DNA from: Trachythela sp. YZ-2020
Lineage: Eukaryota > Cnidaria > Anthozoa > Malacalcyonacea > Clavulariidae
Assembly: GCA_016169945.1 (NCBI GenBank)
Contig: JADLSH010000373.1
Span: 1,984,001 to 2,048,000, forward strand
DNA length: 64,000 bases
Reading direction: 5' to 3'
In this document: positions 22,961-33,149 of the stretch, piece by piece
How positions within the stretch are numbered: the stretch's first letter is position 1
How the letters are laid out: every line of letters starts with the position of its first letter
The notes under the pieces: generated by a model
What the model was told of the DNA's origin: nothing
Seen by the model: only the letters and a program-made list of their open reading frames with translations
Databases searched by the model: none
Made by a program: the position numbers and the translations under genes

Positions 22961-23600
22961 TCAAATAAATTCTGCCATTGTATGTCCATATATAGCGAAA
23001 GGCATGTTCCTTGGGCTGAGACTTTCAGAAATATATAATTTGTGTTCAGGTGACCTCAAAAAACGTAAACAACAAAGGTCGTAAACAACCTTGATAAAAC
23101 TTAGCTTTGGTGACTCTGCGTGTAAATTTGACAATGATTTTAGCAGAGGTGTTAGCTGCACTTCGATTTTCTTGCTGGTTTTCACTTCTCGATTTTGGAA
23201 GCCGGTGATATATAGATATGTCCCTCTCGTCTAGTTCGACATCCATTAAAGATCCAATTTTAACTACTAACTTGTTCAGATCTTCATCAATCTCTTGAGG
23301 TAGCCCCGAAATCACAACGCAGTCGCGTCAAGAATATTGCTCAATTTCATTTAATTCATTACTCTGTTGATCGACAATAGTTGAAAGTCGCAGAAGTTCG
23401 GCTTTGAGGTGCATGTTTTCTGAATGGACATGGGAGACCTTGTTGTCTAGTTCTTCTACCTTCTTGAAGACATCATCAAATTTTTCACTTAGGAACTGAA
23501 CAGAATCTTTAAGGCCATTAACAATCCGGAGAATTGGACTTAATTTCTCGTCTAGAATGGCTGAAATGGCTTCTGTAGTAATAGGTTTGTTTTTACTCAT
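22961..23600 (-). pseudogene. LINE ORF1, coiled-coil nucleic-acid-binding-type protein
   Basis: Two overlapping minus-strand frames, 23600-23328 (from MSKNKPITTEAISAILDEKL) and 23315-23046, read as one protein after a one-base shift near 23325. The first half is a heptad-rich coiled coil (VEELDNKVSHVHSENMHL). The second half (VISGLPQEIDEDLNKLV, then ISIYHRLPKS) resembles the RRM/C-terminal region of L1-like and CR1-like ORF1 proteins from invertebrates. Such proteins trimerise and bind the LINE RNA (family knowledge). It lies immediately 5' of ORF2. The last part is out of frame. Confidence 0.65.
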
Positions 23601-23860
23601 TATGGTGTATCACTCAAGGCAAAATAAAATTGCCTACAAAGATAAAAATGACCTTTAAAATAGCTTTTATTTCGATTTAATGTGGAGCTCATATTTTGTC
23701 TGCCATCTTGCTTTCGTGCTTCCACTTTAACTTTCATTATAGTCACACAATTGTTGCCTGCTCAAGATACATTGAGATAATTGTAAGCTACATAACTCCA
23801 AATCAACCAATGACAGTCCAATTTGTATACTGCAAAATGTCAGCTATACAACAAATTAGA

Positions 23861-24102
23861 TTAACCCATTGAATGGCAGCATTCTCCCCCTGATGAGGAA
23901 AGTTATCTGATGTCAGACAGAGTAAAATAATAAAGTAGGGCGCATCTGGATGCATTGCCACTTAAAGGGTTAACAGGGTGCACAGGCAAATAGCCTGATT
24001 AACCCATTGAGTGACAGCACTCTCCCCCTGACAAGTAAAATCATCTGGCGTTGGACATGGTAAAATAATAAAGTGGGGCGCATTGCCACTTAAGGGGGTT
24101 AA
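23861..24102. repeat. Two tandem copies of the TTAACCCATT dispersed repeat
   Basis: Copies at 23861-23973 and about 23999-24102 each begin TTAACCCATTGA and end with CACTTAA.GGGTTAA-like sequence. Both contain CTCTCCCCCTGA and the AGTAAAATCATCTGGCGTT-type core. They lie in the first intron of the outer DUF6589 copy, where element B's gene has the same repeat family in a later intron. Confidence 0.8.
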
Positions 24103-24123
24103 TTAAAATATGCATGTACTTAC

Positions 24124-25116
24124 AGCCCAATTGGAATGATATAAAAATATCCCCAACATTAGTTGCACAGCATTCATGTATTGTGATCGGTTTCTGAGCA
24201 GCACTGAAGCAGCCATTCCAACTGCTGGAATCCACGAGCTTTTATCAGTTTTATTCTTGTTGCAACTGCCTGCCACCAACACTTAATAAAACAATGGTGC
24301 TCTCTCTTCCAGCTCTTCCAGCTCTTCATTCTCTTTCTCAAATGAAAAATCCAGCATTTTCTGCTTTGAAGGTGATCTTAAACAACTAGGATTTTTCCAT
24401 GAGCAAATATTTGAGCACTACTTGTCAATTTGTTTTAGGACGATGATGGTGAGATGCTTTCTCATCTGTTTGCTTTTCCATGCTGCATTGACTATTTGTT
24501 TATAGGTACCACAGACCAGCATTTTCCTTAGTGACTCTAAGTCTGGATGCAATTGTTTTTCAACAGTTTTACTTGGCCATGATACTCTTATGTTAACATA
24601 TGTTCTAGCGGGTTGGTGTTCTTTAACAGGAGTGGAATGACTTAATGGAACAGTTGGAGGAGAACTAGCGATTAAGAAATCCAATTCACAAGAAGTTTTA
24701 CTTTTACCTTGCTGAAACGCTGGCTTAGCCTTTGATGTTGTTATTATATTTTTTGTCTTCTCAACATCTGCATTGGACATGTTCGATTGTTTTGTTACAG
24801 GTCCCTCTTCTGTCTTATCTTGCTGCCTTTTATATTTTCCTTTCTGGTAAACGCTAGTGAGCTCCGCAACAATGTTTATTTCTTGTAAAAGTAAGCTTGA
24901 TATTTTTTGTAATTTGGCCAAACACTGTCGGCAGATATGAGCGGAAGAAATATACGATACTTCGAAAGGTAATTTCTCAATGGCCTCTTTCACATTAAAT
25001 ATGGACTTCCCTAACACTAAATATATTTTGTGGGCTTTTTCAATTACACGGAAACACAAAACACACGAGAAACTGTTTAATTATTCCGAATAACAAGCAA
25101 GAACGCTTTCCGCCAT
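24124..25116 (-). pseudogene. Outer DUF6589 gene: exon 1
   Basis: Starts with MAESVLACYSE at 25116 and shows the same ZAD-like CxxC pairs as element B (VLCFRVIEKAHKIYLVLGKS; HICRQCLAKLQK), the VKEHQPARTYVNIRVSWPSK block, HPDLESLRKML and the exon-end block NAVQLMLGIF. The donor at 24124/24123 matches that of element B. In-frame stops occur just after the start, near 24420 and at 24283. Its divergence from the B copy is large at both DNA and protein level, so this is an older insertion. Its next exon is 17.6 kb away at 6.5 kb because of the nested LINE. Confidence 0.85.
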
Positions 25117-25170
25117 TAATAATTCATGACCCAAAAACAAAGCATGAAAGCAGTAATTTATGTAAGCCGT

Positions 25171-25193
25171 TCGGACATCACAGAACACGATTT
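25171..25193 (-). repeat. Remnant of the outer RecQ/DUF6589 element's terminal repeat
   Basis: CGGACATCACAGAACACGAT resembles ATACGTCACGGAACACGATT in element B's right TIR, and sits at a similar distance upstream of the DUF6589 start (about 55-80 bp). The outer part of the TIR is gone; BEL/Pao-like sequence starts immediately to the right. Confidence 0.5.
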
Positions 25194-25199
25194 TCACAA

Positions 25200-26215
25200 C
25201 TATTTTCCACTTTAAATTTTTGCATCTGATATAACATGCTTAGAAGAGCAATAGCCAATCTCCTAATTAAAGTAAAAACGTGGAAGACTTGAAGCCAAAG
25301 TTCAACTCCCCAAATGCAGAATGACGATCGAAACCAGTTAACCTTACCATCAGTTGGACAACTACCAAGAAATCCATCTGCTGCAGAATTAAGACAAAGT
25401 GAGATAGTGATGATCAAATCCGCGCAAAGAGAAGCATATGCCGAAGATATCACAGCCCTCCAGTCATCGCAGGACACAGTTTCCCCAAAATCCAGCTTAT
25501 ATTCCTTAGATCCATTTCTCATTCAGGATGGAATCCTTTGCATTGGTGGACGATTGAAACAAGCGAACCAGATGTTCCAAGAAAAACATCCAGCTATAAT
25601 ACCTAAAGGATGTCATTTGGCAAAACTGGCAATTACGCATCATCATAATGTAGTACACCACCAAGGAAGACAGATCACCCATGGTGCCATAAGACAAGCG
25701 GGTTGTGGATTGTCGGAGCAAAAAGAACGGTTTCAAAACTAATTAGCCAATGTATCACATGCAGAAAACTCAGAGGGAAACTAATGACTCAGCACATGGC
25801 AGACCTACCTTCTGACAGACTCAAACCACCACCACCATTCACAAACATTGGTTTCGACGTATTCGGACCTTGACAGATACGCACACTGAGACTAAGAGGA
25901 GGAGCGGCAAACTCGAAGAGATTGGGCCTGGTATTCACTTGTCTTAACAGCCGAGCAATCCACATCGAAGTTTTGGAGACAATGACGTCAAGTTCCTTTC
26001 TTTGCGCCCTTCGACGGTTCTTCACCATTCATGGACTACCATCACTTTTAAGGTGTGATCGAGGAACAAACTTCATCGGAGCAAAGTCAGAGTTGGACAA
26101 AGCTCTGAAGGAGATGAATCAGAAAATGATAGCGAAGTAAAATTGCGAATGGATTTTCAACCCCCCGCACGCGTCACACTTTGGTGGAATAATGGAACGT
26201 CAAATTAATACAATT
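25200..26215 (+). pseudogene. BEL/Pao pol fragment: integrase region
   Basis: Frames 25314-25742, about 25720-25880 and 25922-26140 give, in order, LDPFLIQDGILCIGGRLKQA, ITHHHNVVHHQGRQITHGAI (H2C2 zinc-binding region), CITCRKLRGKL, PPPFTNIGFDVFGP (first catalytic Asp), GLVFTCLNSRAIHIEVLE, LRCDRGTNFIGAKSEL (second Asp) and PHASHFGGIMERQI (Glu). This is the standard BEL/Pao integrase order. There is a stop in place of the usual residue after FGP and at least two frameshifts. The sequence breaks off right after the Glu motif. Confidence 0.8.
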
Positions 26216-26640
26216 AGCCAATTGGTATAAATAATGAGTACATGAACAAAGATCAATTAAATAGTAGGAAGAACAAATTTAAGTTTATTCTTGGACGAGG
26301 AGTGTGACGACTCATTAATTATGCTTGCTTAATACTTATCGCTTCAATGAACGCGGGGCGACGCTATATAAATTGACCAAAAGTTATTAAACTCAAAATA
26401 CGTTAGTCGTGGACTTGCACTACAACACTTCAGATTAAACCAGGGAATATGTGAATTGCGGGGATTACGGAGAACGTTATTCGTTTAGTCCAAGCAAAGA
26501 TGTAAGTTACTGTGTGTTTATATATGTTTATATATGTTTGTAATAAGTCTGTCTATTTATCTTGTTTACATTAAACTCTATGACTATGTAAATACTGTAG
26601 CTGCTTTGTAATCGCTTTTTTAGTTTTCACCGACTGGTAA
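26216..26640 (+). other. LTR-like / leader segment between two BEL/Pao pieces
   Basis: It lies between an integrase that ends abruptly and a gag start, which is where a 5' LTR and leader would be. It contains a TATATAAA-like box at about 26364. I cannot find a second copy to prove an LTR, so this call rests on position only. Confidence 0.35.
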
Positions 26641-29600
26641 TTTCTCATTAAATGTTTACGCTTTGGATTGCCTGTCTGGTTGATACTCCGTTCCCTGTCA
26701 GCAGGGACACAACAAGGAAGCAAACTGTAAATCCGTCAGAGAGATATGGCGAAGTACGAGAACAGAAAGTTCAATCAACAAAAGCCTCCCATGCAGGCAG
26801 ACTTTCTGCCCTAATCAAAAGAATGAATGAAGCAAAGTAGCTTATGAAAAACAAAGTGCCTATAATTAACTACAATACGGAATGTGATAACCAAGCGTTT
26901 ATGTCCAGATATCAAGGAAATCAACGAACCGTTAATATACTTATTTGTGTTAGAAAATGATAAACAAGTAGAGGAACCAATGCAAATGTCTGGGAAGCTA
27001 AAGAACTTTGTCTGAAAGAAATTGACAGTTATCTTATTGAGGGAGCAGAAATATTTTCATTGTTACCATACAGGCAGCAAAGAATCGGCAGCCCAAACGG
27101 CGAGAGCACACTTCATTGCATGTGACAAGCAAATCAGAAGTAATAAAGACGTCTTCGTCTTACAAGTTGTTAGCATTATCGGACTTCGCAAAACAATTCA
27201 AGCAAAAAGCATGCATAGACACTTTGAAGGCAACTCAAGCTCAAGGAACGGCTGAAAGGGAACTAAATTGTGAGAAGGAAATTATGGAAAATACGATTCA
27301 ACAATTACAGTTCCAGGTAGGAATAAAGCATTGAGAACCAGAGAACAAGCAATAGCAGCAGCAAATCAAGCTGAAATCAGTCATCTCAAATTGTGACTGT
27401 TCCAGCGGGATCTTGAAAGCATGCATGGTGAGAAGCTCAAAGAAAGATTGAGAGAATTTGATGGATAAGATTTGGAACCACATTTTCAGAGTCGAGAACA
27501 GCACATCCTTCAGAAGTGAAAAATCATATCCTTCAGAAGTCGAAAAATCCCATCAACCAAAAGCTGTATCAAAGGAAATCCATCCTTCAGAAGTTGTATG
27601 GAACGTAACTCATCCATCAAAGCCTGAAGCGCCTGTAATACATCATCCACAAGCCAAAAGTTCACCACTGTTCGACAGCATTCATGAATGTTCAACAAGC
27701 GGAAATGAATAACACAAGCATACCTCCTTTAGTACAGCAATCAGTTAAGCGGATACTCAATTTTCCTGCCTCATACCGAAAGGAAACAATTCCTGGACCT
27801 GAACCAAAGTCACCGATCTCCACAGCATCATCAGAATCCTTTCAACCATTACCTGGTTTCCATCATCCTATTCCAACCCCACAACCGAACATTCCAATAG
27901 CCAATTTGCCCACTACAGCTTGAAGAATGACAATCAAGCGCAAAGCTTTGGATGATGAACTGATTCCTTATCAATAAATGGTTGTTCCATACAAGAGCAA
28001 ATTTGGGATGACATCAGAAGAATCACTTTTAGGTCTAGAGCACGGTAGAGATGATCAAAAGATTTAACTTGTACTGTACGTTTCAGTGGTGAACTATTCA
28101 ATGGCCAAGACGAACATGTTCACAACAAGTCCTACTCAACAGATGCTTATAGGATGACACAGCTCCAAATGCATTTAGACTGTCAAGCAAAGTTACTAGT
28201 CCAAGGTGTTGGTTGCGATGGAAAGGCATATGCTGTGGCTCTGAAGTGGTTGAAGAAACGTTTTGGACATCCAGTGGTAGTGGCTCAAGCAGTGATTGAG
28301 AAAGTGACCAAAAGTGATAAGATTCCCTCTGGAAACAGATCCGCTTTAAGTCTATTCCATAATGAGCTTGACAATTGTATATTTACTTTGGAAAGAGTGA
28401 ACTTCTTCTCGGATCTTTTTTCCAGTGACAATCTGAGAATGACAATTGTGTGTCTCCCTGGTTTACGTCATTCTTGGGCTTCAGGAACGATTCAAACTCG
28501 AGAAATGCCAAACCTTATCCATTTTGAAGCGTGGATGAATATGGAAGTTGAGACTGCATATGATCCAGACTTGCCGGTAGATGATAAACCAACAAGAACC
28601 AACATAAAGGGTCCAGAGATACCTTCCGCCCGAGTGCAAACACTTGCAACTTCAACATAAGATGAAGAAGAGAATAATATAACACCATTTTCACAGGTAG
28701 AAACGCCATGTCCGCTCTGTCCTCTCAAACATCACCTTGGTCATTGTTGGAAATACCACAACAAATCAGAGCCAGAAAAACTCACTCTCGTAAGAACAAA
28801 GGTCTATGCTTCAATTGTCTATGGCCTGGTCATCATGCTCAGAAATGCTCATCAAAGTTTGTATGTTGTGTCACAACATGGTGTTGAAGTTGACACATTT
28901 GCTCTTTTGGACCCATGTTCAGAAGTAACTTTGATTCGAGAGGATCTTGTAAATAAACTAGAATTGGATGGACCATTGAGAAGTTTATGTATAGGAACTA
29001 TTCTATCTGATGGTGAACCGACGTTCTTCACAACTTGTTGATTTCACAGTCAGATCAGCAGTAAGTACAGTTCTGTTAACAGAGGTTAAAGCAAACCAAG
29101 CTTGGACAGTGCCACATTTGAACGTACTTTCTCGCCGCCAGCATATTCCTCATGATGGAGCAGCCTTTTCGTATTTGGAAGGACTGGACTTTCCTGATGT
29201 GAGCTCTTCAGACATTGCCATATTAATCGGTGCCAATGTTCCTGAATCGTTGATTGCTCTTGAAGTAAGATGTGGTCCTGATGCTCAACCATTGGCAGTA
29301 TGTACAGCACTAGGTTGGACGCTTCTGGGGTCAAACGCAGATGCAATCAATCAGAATGAGCTCTACGCTTTGTGTCTATTCCTGACGAGAATCTCCATCT
29401 CAGAGTAGAGGACTTTTGGAGAACAGAATCATTCGGTTGTTCTTTTGAAGGAAATATTCTCCAGTCTGTAGAAGATCAAAGCGCAATTCAAACACTCAAA
29501 GCGACAACAAAGCACACAGGCAAGTGGTACGGAATTTGAATGTTTTGGCTATGTGAGAACCCAGTTCTGCCATACAAATGTGTTTTAGCTGAAATGTGTT

Positions 29601-29675
29601 TGGAAAAGAAACTTCGAAGGGATGGAGAACTTGCAACAGCCTAAATATATAAATTAACACCCTTGATTTGCAGTG

Positions 29676-30440
29676 ATTTGAGTCTTATCTCAAGGAAAGA
29701 TCACAGGGAACTCCATGTGCAAATCATGCTTCGGATGCTTTACCAGTCACGGTCAGCGTTCCACAGGGTAGCATATTGGGACCGCTTCTGTTTATTATCT
29801 ATATAAACGATTTGCCAGGAATTGTCAATCATTGCCAAGTATCTATATACACTGATTATATGATTTTGTACTGTTTTTCGTCGTTGACGGACGGTATAGA
29901 GGATTCCCTTAATGCAGACCTTGAAGTGGTGACGGACTGGTTAAATATGAACAAGTTTTACGCTTAATTTTGAGAAGACCAAGTTAATGTTAATTGGGTA
30001 GTGAAAAGAAATGTAACGATCTCTCCCTTAGGGTGCAAGTGGCTGGAAATAAGATCCAAGTTAATGTTAATTGGTAGTGAAAAGAAATGTAATGATCTCT
30101 CCCTTAGTGTGCAAGTGGCTGGAAATAAGATAAAGGAAGTCAATCAATTAGAATATCTGGGAGTTACCTTGACATCAAATTTAAAATGGAGTTAGGGTGG
30201 GAACCTTTATCAAATCGCAGGTTTTATCATCGATGTTTGCATGTTTTTAAATGTCTAAATAATTTAGTTGACCACGAAATAAATTATATAACAGAGGCAT
30301 TCATAATTATAATACCAGACTTAAGAACATATTAAGGCTTCCTAACATAAAATGAAACTGGGGTAAATATATCGGACTGGAACTCTCTAGATGAGGAAAT
30401 CGTCACCTCAGATTTCTGAACTTTAATAAAGATTACAATC
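29676..30440 (+). mobile_element. 5'-truncated LINE fragment inserted in BEL/Pao pol
   Basis: RT motifs [31 protein letters not shown] (a degenerate YADD box) and EYLGVTLTSNLKWS are on the plus strand and out of context in the BEL element. The 3' side ends in ATCAATCAATGG, where the BEL coding sequence resumes (MDTYARKLGP). A separate insertion from the large LINE at 6.8-23.7 kb. Confidence 0.75.
29982..30136. repeat. Tandem duplication (~78 bp x 2) in the LINE fragment
   Basis: CCAAGTTAATGTTAATTGG through GTGCAAGTGGCTGGAAATAA occurs twice with three or four differences, disrupting the RT frame. Confidence 0.85.
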
Positions 30441-30730
30441 AATCAATGGACACTTATGCCAGAAAGCTTGGTCCAGATGAAGCGAAATCAAGACCAGAGA
30501 AAGCTTGGTACCTCCCCCATCACCCAGTGTAAGCTAAACATAAGAAGCTCCAAGTTGTGTTTAATGCTGCTGTGAAATTTCGTGGAACAAGTTTGACCAG
30601 ACCTACTCAACGATTTGGTAGGAGTATTAAGTCACGTTCGATCTGAGAAAGTTGCTATCTTAGCAGACATAGAAGCAATGTTTCACCAGGTGCGAGTAAA
30701 AGAAGAAGACCAACCTTCACTGAGATTTCT

Positions 30731-32346
30731 GTGGCCAAGTCTTGTGACCATACCTTGCAAAATGAGCAAATAATGGAGCACATTTGCGTGCTACAGAATT
30801 AAAACTGTAGGGAGCCTCCTTAATGGCCTGTTTATATGGCGGTGAGTTACCTAGCTAACTGGGCTGATTTAAGTCACGGAAATATTTTCTTGGTCACAGT
30901 AGCATGCTTTAATTAACTCAACGGTGGGTTTGCACCTCACCTAGTGCGGCTATTCCTTTCCGCTTTATTTCGCCTCAGTCAGTGCTTGGTTTACCATGTG
31001 TTTGGTAAACATCATGTTTATTGCAATATAAAGTTTTTTACAAGTTGGCAACTCCTTGCACATTCCCATGGACTAGGGTTTTCTGGACGAAAATTTTAAT
31101 CTAAAGAAAAAAATAGAAATATAAACGAAAAAAATACTAAATATAAAAATGTAAAGCTGCAGCTTTCGGCTTGGCCGGCATGCAGCATGCAACATATCAT
31201 TTAGGAATTTTCTGTGAGTTGGTTTCTAAAATTTATAAAAAATAACCATAAAAAAGTTCAATTGAAACCAAGGCATTTCCTCCAAGAAAACAAGATAAAC
31301 GTCAGTGTGAACATGTTTTTTCATCTCAAACAGCATTCAATGGTACAAAAAACATGTTTTCAACAGAGTAAAGCTGCAGCCCTGCTCAAAACGTACAGTC
31401 TTAGCAAGTTTAAACAATGAAAAACCAAACAAACAAAAATTGAATAAACAGGCATACCTTTTTCATTGTGTCCAAAAATAGTAACGACTACTACCGAGTT
31501 AACAAAGCCCATTGTCCGCTGGGTGGAAATTACCAGTAACGTGATGCCATTATTGAGGCTTTGTATTCTTGTGGACTTCAGCCACTCAGTTGCCGATGAA
31601 AGTAGGAAATCGTTGAGTCTTGTTGAGTAAATCAACCCAATAGAAAACTTTGTCTATACATCCAGTTCCTTCTGTAGAGTGGTGCTAAGACGTGTGGCAA
31701 GAACAGATGCTTGTAATTCTAAGTGTGGGACAGTCAGCGGTTTAAGAGGAGGCCACTCTTGACTTACCAACAAGAAATGCACATGAGACCTCTGCAGACA
31801 CATAATCGTCGGGGTGGATCAACTCTGACTTCCAGGTTGTCCAAACTTGTAATTCGTTGCTGGTTATCTCTTGATCCCAGTCCAGTTTCAAATGCCACAA
31901 CTCTTGTGTAACACCGTCTGTATAACAGCGTTCTCAAAACTCGAGGTGTTATCAGTTGCTGTTTGTCACAGAGCATAACTTGCACAGCATGGGGAAGATT
32001 TCGCTCCAAATATATGTACTTGCATTTGATAGGTATCAACGGGCTGCCTTTATATTGCAATAAACATGTTTACCAAACACATGGTAAACCAAGCACTAAC
32101 TGAGGCGAAATAAAGCCGAAAGGAATATAGCCGCACTAGGTGAGGTGCAAACCCGCCGTTGAGTTAATTAAAGCATGCTATTGTGACCAAGAAAATATTT
32201 CCATGACTTAAATCAACCCAGTTAGCTAGGTAACTAACCGCCATATAAACAGGCCATTCAGGAGGCTCCCTACAGTTAGCATGCAAATGTGCTCTAAGGT
32301 CCATTATTTGCTCATTTTGCAAGGTATGGTCACGAGACTCGGCCAT
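30731..32346. repeat. Fold-back element with ~300-bp inverted arms
   Basis: 30731-31033 and 32048-32346 are inverted copies at roughly 90 percent identity (landmarks: GACCATACCTTGCAAAATGA, GTTACCTAGCTAACTGGG, ACCATGTGTTTGGTAAAC). The loop is about 1 kb. A second inverted pair overlaps the right side: 31443-31525 against about 32395-32525 (GTTAACAAAGCCCAT). Neither arm encodes a recognisable protein. The structure cuts off the BEL/Pao RT at its left edge. Confidence 0.8.
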
Positions 32347-32525
32347 CAGATTGCCACAATATTGCGGATTACGAAAAACAAAAAATGTTTCTAAATATCC
32401 ACCCAGTGGACGATGGGCTTTGTTAACTCGGTAGTAGTGATTTGCTGTCAACTGAATTTGCCTCGGAATTTGCACAAACCGAATTTGCACTGTTTTTGGA
32501 ACACAATGAAAAAGGTATGCCTGTA

Positions 32526-33130
32526 TTATTTTTTGTCAATGTCAAGGTCGAAAGGTTAGGTTTACGCTAGAGTGACCTCCGTTTTATTTCAGAAATAAAC
32601 AAGTAAATCTCTATGCTCTTTATTTTATCTTTTTACTAAATTGAAGCAAAAGACCTTGCACACTTAGTTATCATATTTTCATCGTATTTGTGTATATTAT
32701 TGTGTCATATATGGTCATATACTACGGTCATACGATATGATTGAGCTCCGTAAACTGGTTAAAATTTAAACAACTTCCCTGGTTAAAAAGACAAACCTAC
32801 GTATAAAGTGTTGGTTAAAGTATTCAGCTACTGCAATTTTGGTAACATTATTGGAAATTTGTCTTGTAAAGAACTTATTTTTGTGTTTATAATTGTTGTT
32901 TTGGTCAAGTTGTTGAGATTAGAATAATTAGAACAGATTTTCACTTGGACGGTGTTCGTAAGTTTTATTTGTCTCCATATTATGTCCGTTTATGTCAGTA
33001 ACGTTATCCCGAACAATGTTTATTTTGGCTCATTATCAACGGAACTCATGATAGCTCTTGCATTAAACATACAAGTTTCGCCAACCGCATTTCATATTCG
33101 AAGAACAAATGGTTGAAAAAGTCAAGTCCC
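32526..33130. other. No gene supported
   Basis: AT-rich; no domain, repeat or open frame that I can interpret. Its right part may be the 5' UTR of the following LINE. Confidence 0.4.
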
Positions 33131-33149
33131 ATATTATTCCAACTCATCA

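Larger units (their letters stand above)
6843..23725 (-). mobile_element. Full-length-like non-LTR retrotransposon (CR1/Jockey-like LINE), interrupted by two insertions
   Basis: Read on the minus strand, a coiled-coil ORF1 (23600-22961) precedes an endonuclease/RT ORF2, which ends near 7220. The 3' end is an (AAT)-type tail at about 6843-6860, and the 5' end is near 23725. Removing the hAT element (7882-9929) and element A (10054-20733) with their target duplications leaves about 4.1 kb, a normal LINE length. Both gaps close in frame inside the RT domain. The element lies in the first intron of the outer DUF6589 copy. ORF2 has several frameshifts, so the LINE is dead. The clade call is provisional; the 5' end is estimated and I found no clear target duplication. 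Confidence 0.8.
26652..30730 (+). pseudogene. BEL/Pao gag-protease-RT remnant
   Basis: Gag-like frames run from 26652 (KASHAGRLSALIKRMNEA) through 27022-27334 and 28154-28660. CCHC zinc knuckles follow near 28700-28860 in two frames (CPLCPLKHHLGHC; CFNCLWPGHHAQKC). An aspartic-protease-like block (VDTFALLDPCSEVTLI) is at 28886, then a typical BEL/Pao segment (SSDIAILIGANVPESLIALE; TALGWTLLGSN). The RT begins after a LINE insertion: TYARKLGPDEAKSRPEKAWY at 30449, FRGTSLTRPTQRF and LADIEAMFHQV, ending near 30730 where a fold-back repeat begins. Many stops and shifts make it non-functional. RNaseH and integrase for this copy are missing. Confidence 0.8.

Noticed and set aside
28492..29346. Minus-strand frames of 64-86 codons in the BEL/Pao region
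   Set aside because: Antisense to BEL/Pao gag and protease, which have clear family motifs.
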